Shown here piece by piece: positions 4,458-5,010 of a stretch of 5,010 nt of DNA (position 1 is its first letter; the number at the start of each line of letters is the position of its first letter). A program made the position numbers and the translations under genes. Under the pieces are notes generated by a model, which saw nothing but the letters and a program-made list of their open reading frames with translations, was not told the origin of the DNA and made no database searches. This stretch comes from Azohydromonas lata NBRC 102462 (lineage in GTDB: Bacteria; Pseudomonadota; Gammaproteobacteria; Burkholderiales; Burkholderiaceae_C), in assembly GCA_945878385.1 (NCBI GenBank), contig CAMCTE010000201.1, positions 1 through 5,010 of the forward strand, written 5' to 3'.

Positions 4458-5010
4458 ATGAATGTCGTCTCCATCGGTTTGAATCACCACTCGGCGCCTC
4501 TGGATGTGCGCAGCCGTTTCGCTGTCGCGCAGGACGCGTTGGGCGGCCACCTGCGCGCCCTGCGGTCCCATCTGGAGTCCCAGGCCGGTGAGGCGGCCAT
4601 CCTGTCCACCTGCAACCGTACCGAGTTGTACGTGGCCACCCACGGGGGCACGATGCGGGATGTGTGCCACGCAGGCATGTCCTGGTTGGCAGGGCAGGGT
4701 GGCTTGCAGACCCCCGCCCTGAACGACCATCTCTATGTTCGCGAGGGGGGCGAAACGGCGCGCCACGCATTCCGCGTGGCCAGTGGGCTCGATTCCATGG
4801 TCATCGGCGAGCCGCAGATCCTGGGGCAGATGAAGGCCGCAGTGCGCCACGCCGGCGAGGCCGGCACGCTGGGCAGCACGCTGCACCAGTTGTTCCAGCG
4901 CAGTTTCTCGGTGGCCAAGGCGGTGCGTACCCGCACCGAGATCGGCGCCCATTCGGTCAGCATGGCTGCAGCTGTGGTGAAGTTGGCTGAGCAGCTCTTC
5001 GAAGACTTCC
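4458..5010 (+). CDS. hemA: Glutamyl-tRNA reductase HemA (5' part, cut by window end)
   Basis: The first 184 residues of glutamyl-tRNA reductase are present, out of roughly 415-430 usual for the family. The enzyme reduces glutamyl-tRNA(Glu) with NADPH to glutamate-1-semialdehyde, the first step of the C5 pathway to 5-aminolevulinate, and acts in the cytosol. The start MNVVSIGLNHHSAPLDVR is the typical N-terminus and fixes ATG 4458. STCNRTELY (50-58) contains the catalytic Cys52, and GLDSMVIGEPQILGQ (110-124) is the family signature. His103 probably corresponds to the conserved active-site histidine. The NADPH-binding and dimerisation domains begin after about residue 160 and are mostly outside the window. 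This is GluTR, not the unrelated ALA synthase also called hemA in Alphaproteobacteria. No strong Shine-Dalgarno sequence is visible. The frame is intact to the window edge. It is transcribed divergently from bchI across a 143-bp gap. Confidence 0.96.
   Translation, partial: MNVVSIGLNHHSAPLDVRSRFAVAQDALGGHLRALRSHLESQAGEAAILSTCNRTELYVATHGGTMRDVCHAGMSWLAGQGGLQTPALNDHLYVREGGETARHAFRVASGLDSMVIGEPQILGQMKAAVRHAGEAGTLGSTLHQLFQRSFSVAKAVRTRTEIGAHSVSMAAAVVKLAEQLFEDF

Noticed and set aside
4380..4952. Minus-strand open frame (190 codons) opposite hemA
   Set aside because: The plus strand encodes an unmistakable glutamyl-tRNA reductase here. The antisense frame has no known motif and would overlap the promoter region.
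1..5010. CRISPR array, insertion sequence, prophage or defence genes
   Set aside because: No spaced direct repeats, terminal inverted repeats, transposase or integrase coding sequence was found. The window is fully explained by tRNA genes, bchIDO and hemA.

Overview
The window reads as chromosomal DNA of a purple phototrophic proteobacterium. The evidence is a complete magnesium-chelatase operon of the bacteriochlorophyll type (bchI-bchD-bchO). It lies head-to-head with hemA encoding glutamyl-tRNA reductase, the C5 route to 5-aminolevulinate. Phototrophic Alphaproteobacteria normally make ALA with ALA synthase instead, so GluTR, together with the high G+C content and the tRNA-Gly/tRNA-Cys pair, points to a beta- or gammaproteobacterium. 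A phototrophic member of the Burkholderiales is most likely, but the genus cannot be fixed from this sequence alone.

Layout, left to right. Positions 1-20 are the 3' end of a tRNA-Gly, followed by an intrinsic-terminator-like hairpin (29-56), a short perfect hairpin (97-116) and a complete tRNA-Cys(GCA) (125-198). On the minus strand, read from right to left, are bchI (4314-3229), bchD (3204-1222) and bchO (1174-227), separated by 24 and 47 nt. bchO converges on the tRNA genes with only 28 nt between them. On the plus strand hemA starts at 4458 and runs off the right edge. No stretch longer than about 150 bases lacks a gene.

How the parts work together. HemA makes the first committed intermediate of tetrapyrrole synthesis. 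BchI and BchD are the AAA+ motor subunits that, with BchH (not in this window), insert Mg2+ into protoporphyrin IX, the branch point from heme to bacteriochlorophyll. BchO is an alpha/beta-hydrolase that regularly accompanies this operon but whose reaction is not settled. The 143-bp bchI-hemA intergenic region holds two tandem PpsR/CrtJ-type operators, TGTCA-N8-TGACA and TATCA-N8-TGACA, 7 bp apart. They overlay two predicted, oppositely directed sigma70-type promoters that share one -10 region. I infer that the regulator couples the entry into the pathway to its bacteriochlorophyll branch.

A second regulatory candidate is a perfect 10-bp hairpin at the bchI/bchD junction. It places the bchI stop codon in its loop and the bchD ribosome-binding site in its stem, which suggests translational coupling. 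I see no previously unknown multi-gene system here; the novelty lies in the regulatory architecture.
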